Origin: Allomuricauda sp.
GTDB taxonomy: Bacteria > Bacteroidota > Bacteroidia > Flavobacteriales > Flavobacteriaceae
Reading direction: 5' to 3'
Assembly: GCA_028289745.1 (NCBI GenBank)
Contig: JANQOD010000014.1
Coordinates: 1-5,597 of the forward strand
DNA length: 5,597 bases
This document shows positions 5,105 to 5,597 of the stretch, in pieces (positions within the stretch are counted from its first letter, which is position 1; each line of letters opens with the position of its first letter). Both the position numbers and the translations under genes were made by a program. The notes under the pieces were generated by a model that worked only from the letters and a program-made list of their open reading frames with translations, was not told the origin of the DNA and searched no databases.

Positions 5105-5597
5105 ATGAATTTTTTGAGAAATCTTTTGGCGGCTATATTGGGATGTTTGATCGCCTTCGGCATCATCGTCATCATGTTCTTCTTTTTTTTGGCTTTGATA
5201 GGAAGTGCCGATGACACGGTCGCCATAAAAAAGAATTCCGTTTTGGAAATCAGTTTTACAGAGCCGATTTACGATTATCAGGGAAAGGATGACACAGAAC
5301 CTTTTGCGGGCCTTTTTGAGGTAGGCTTGGGGCTTGATGAGATTTTACACGCCTTAAAGGTGGCCAAGAATGATGAGAACATCAGGGGCATCAGCTTGAA
5401 CACGGGGTTTTTAATGGCCGGTATGGCACAGGCACAAGAATTGAGAAAAGCACTTCAAGACTTCAGGGAGAATGGCAAATTCGTGTATGCCCATTCAGAT
5501 TTCTACACACAAAAAGATTACTATCTCGCCAGTTCGGCAGACAAGCTATACCTGAACCCGCAAGGGGGCATCGATTTCAAGGGGCTGGCCACAGAAA
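5105..5597 (+). CDS. sppA: Signal peptide peptidase SppA (protease IV), 5' part
   Basis: SppA is a membrane-anchored serine protease that degrades cleaved signal peptides, using a Ser-Lys pair and acting on the outer face of the cytoplasmic membrane. The window holds 164 codons; full-length 67K-type relatives are near 580-620 residues. After MNFLRN comes one hydrophobic segment (about 7-32, rich in Ile, Phe and Leu), the N-terminal anchor. Then follow VLEISFTEPIYDY (46-58), an ENIRGISL strand (91-98), an AQELRKAL helix (109-117) and the family segment from KDYYLASSADK to NPQGG (137-155). The catalytic Lys and Ser of this family lie further on, past the window edge, so activity cannot be judged. 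ATG 5105 is the only start that keeps the anchor and fits the promoter box at 5076. It is divergent from folK-dnk with 69 bp between. Confidence 0.93.
   Translation, partial: MNFLRNLLAAILGCLIAFGIIVIMFFFFLALIGSADDTVAIKKNSVLEISFTEPIYDYQGKDDTEPFAGLFEVGLGLDEILHALKVAKNDENIRGISLNTGFLMAGMAQAQELRKALQDFRENGKFVYAHSDFYTQKDYYLASSADKLYLNPQGGIDFKGLATE

Overview
The window looks like chromosomal housekeeping DNA from a marine-type member of Flavobacteriia (Bacteroidota). The reasons are the close resemblance of the MutS, TrmH-family and SppA proteins to flavobacterial versions, a HPPK-deoxynucleoside kinase fusion I associate with this group, start sites without clear Shine-Dalgarno sequences, promoter-like TAnnTTTG boxes, tRNA genes without an encoded CCA end, and short palindromic intergenic repeats of a kind I recall as common in these genomes. 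The placement is from family knowledge; no search was run.

Layout. Positions 1-282 hold a minus-strand tRNA cluster: a degenerate tRNA-Gly copy (220-282), an intact-looking tRNA-Gly(GCC) (123-195), and the 5' part of tRNA-Leu(UAA) (60 down to the window edge). Three unrelated palindromic repeats lie in or beside it (about 101-121, 253-270, 323-342), one of them inside the broken tRNA. Positions 283-518 are non-coding, with a candidate promoter and a repeat-like block next to the end of mutS. Then come mutS (minus, 519-3140, TTG start), a small TrmH/SpoU RNA 2'-O-methyltransferase (plus, 3234-3770) read divergently from mutS, a hairpin terminator (3772-3798) between convergent genes, folK fused to a deoxynucleoside kinase (minus, 3890-5035), and the first 164 codons of sppA (plus, from 5105, cut by the window edge).

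The genes do not form one operon. They are single transcription units in alternating orientation: mutS and trmH share a 93-bp divergent region with a perfect 10-bp inverted repeat, and folK-dnk and sppA share a 69-bp divergent region with a 13-bp palindrome next to a strong promoter-like box. The functions are DNA mismatch repair, RNA ribose methylation, folate synthesis joined to deoxynucleoside salvage, and membrane peptide proteolysis.

I saw no mobile-element transposase, integrase, CRISPR array, toxin-antitoxin pair or defence gene. The most unusual points are the disrupted tRNA-Gly copy, the odd T-loop of the intact tRNA-Gly, and the two-enzyme fusion. I do not see a clearly new multi-gene system.
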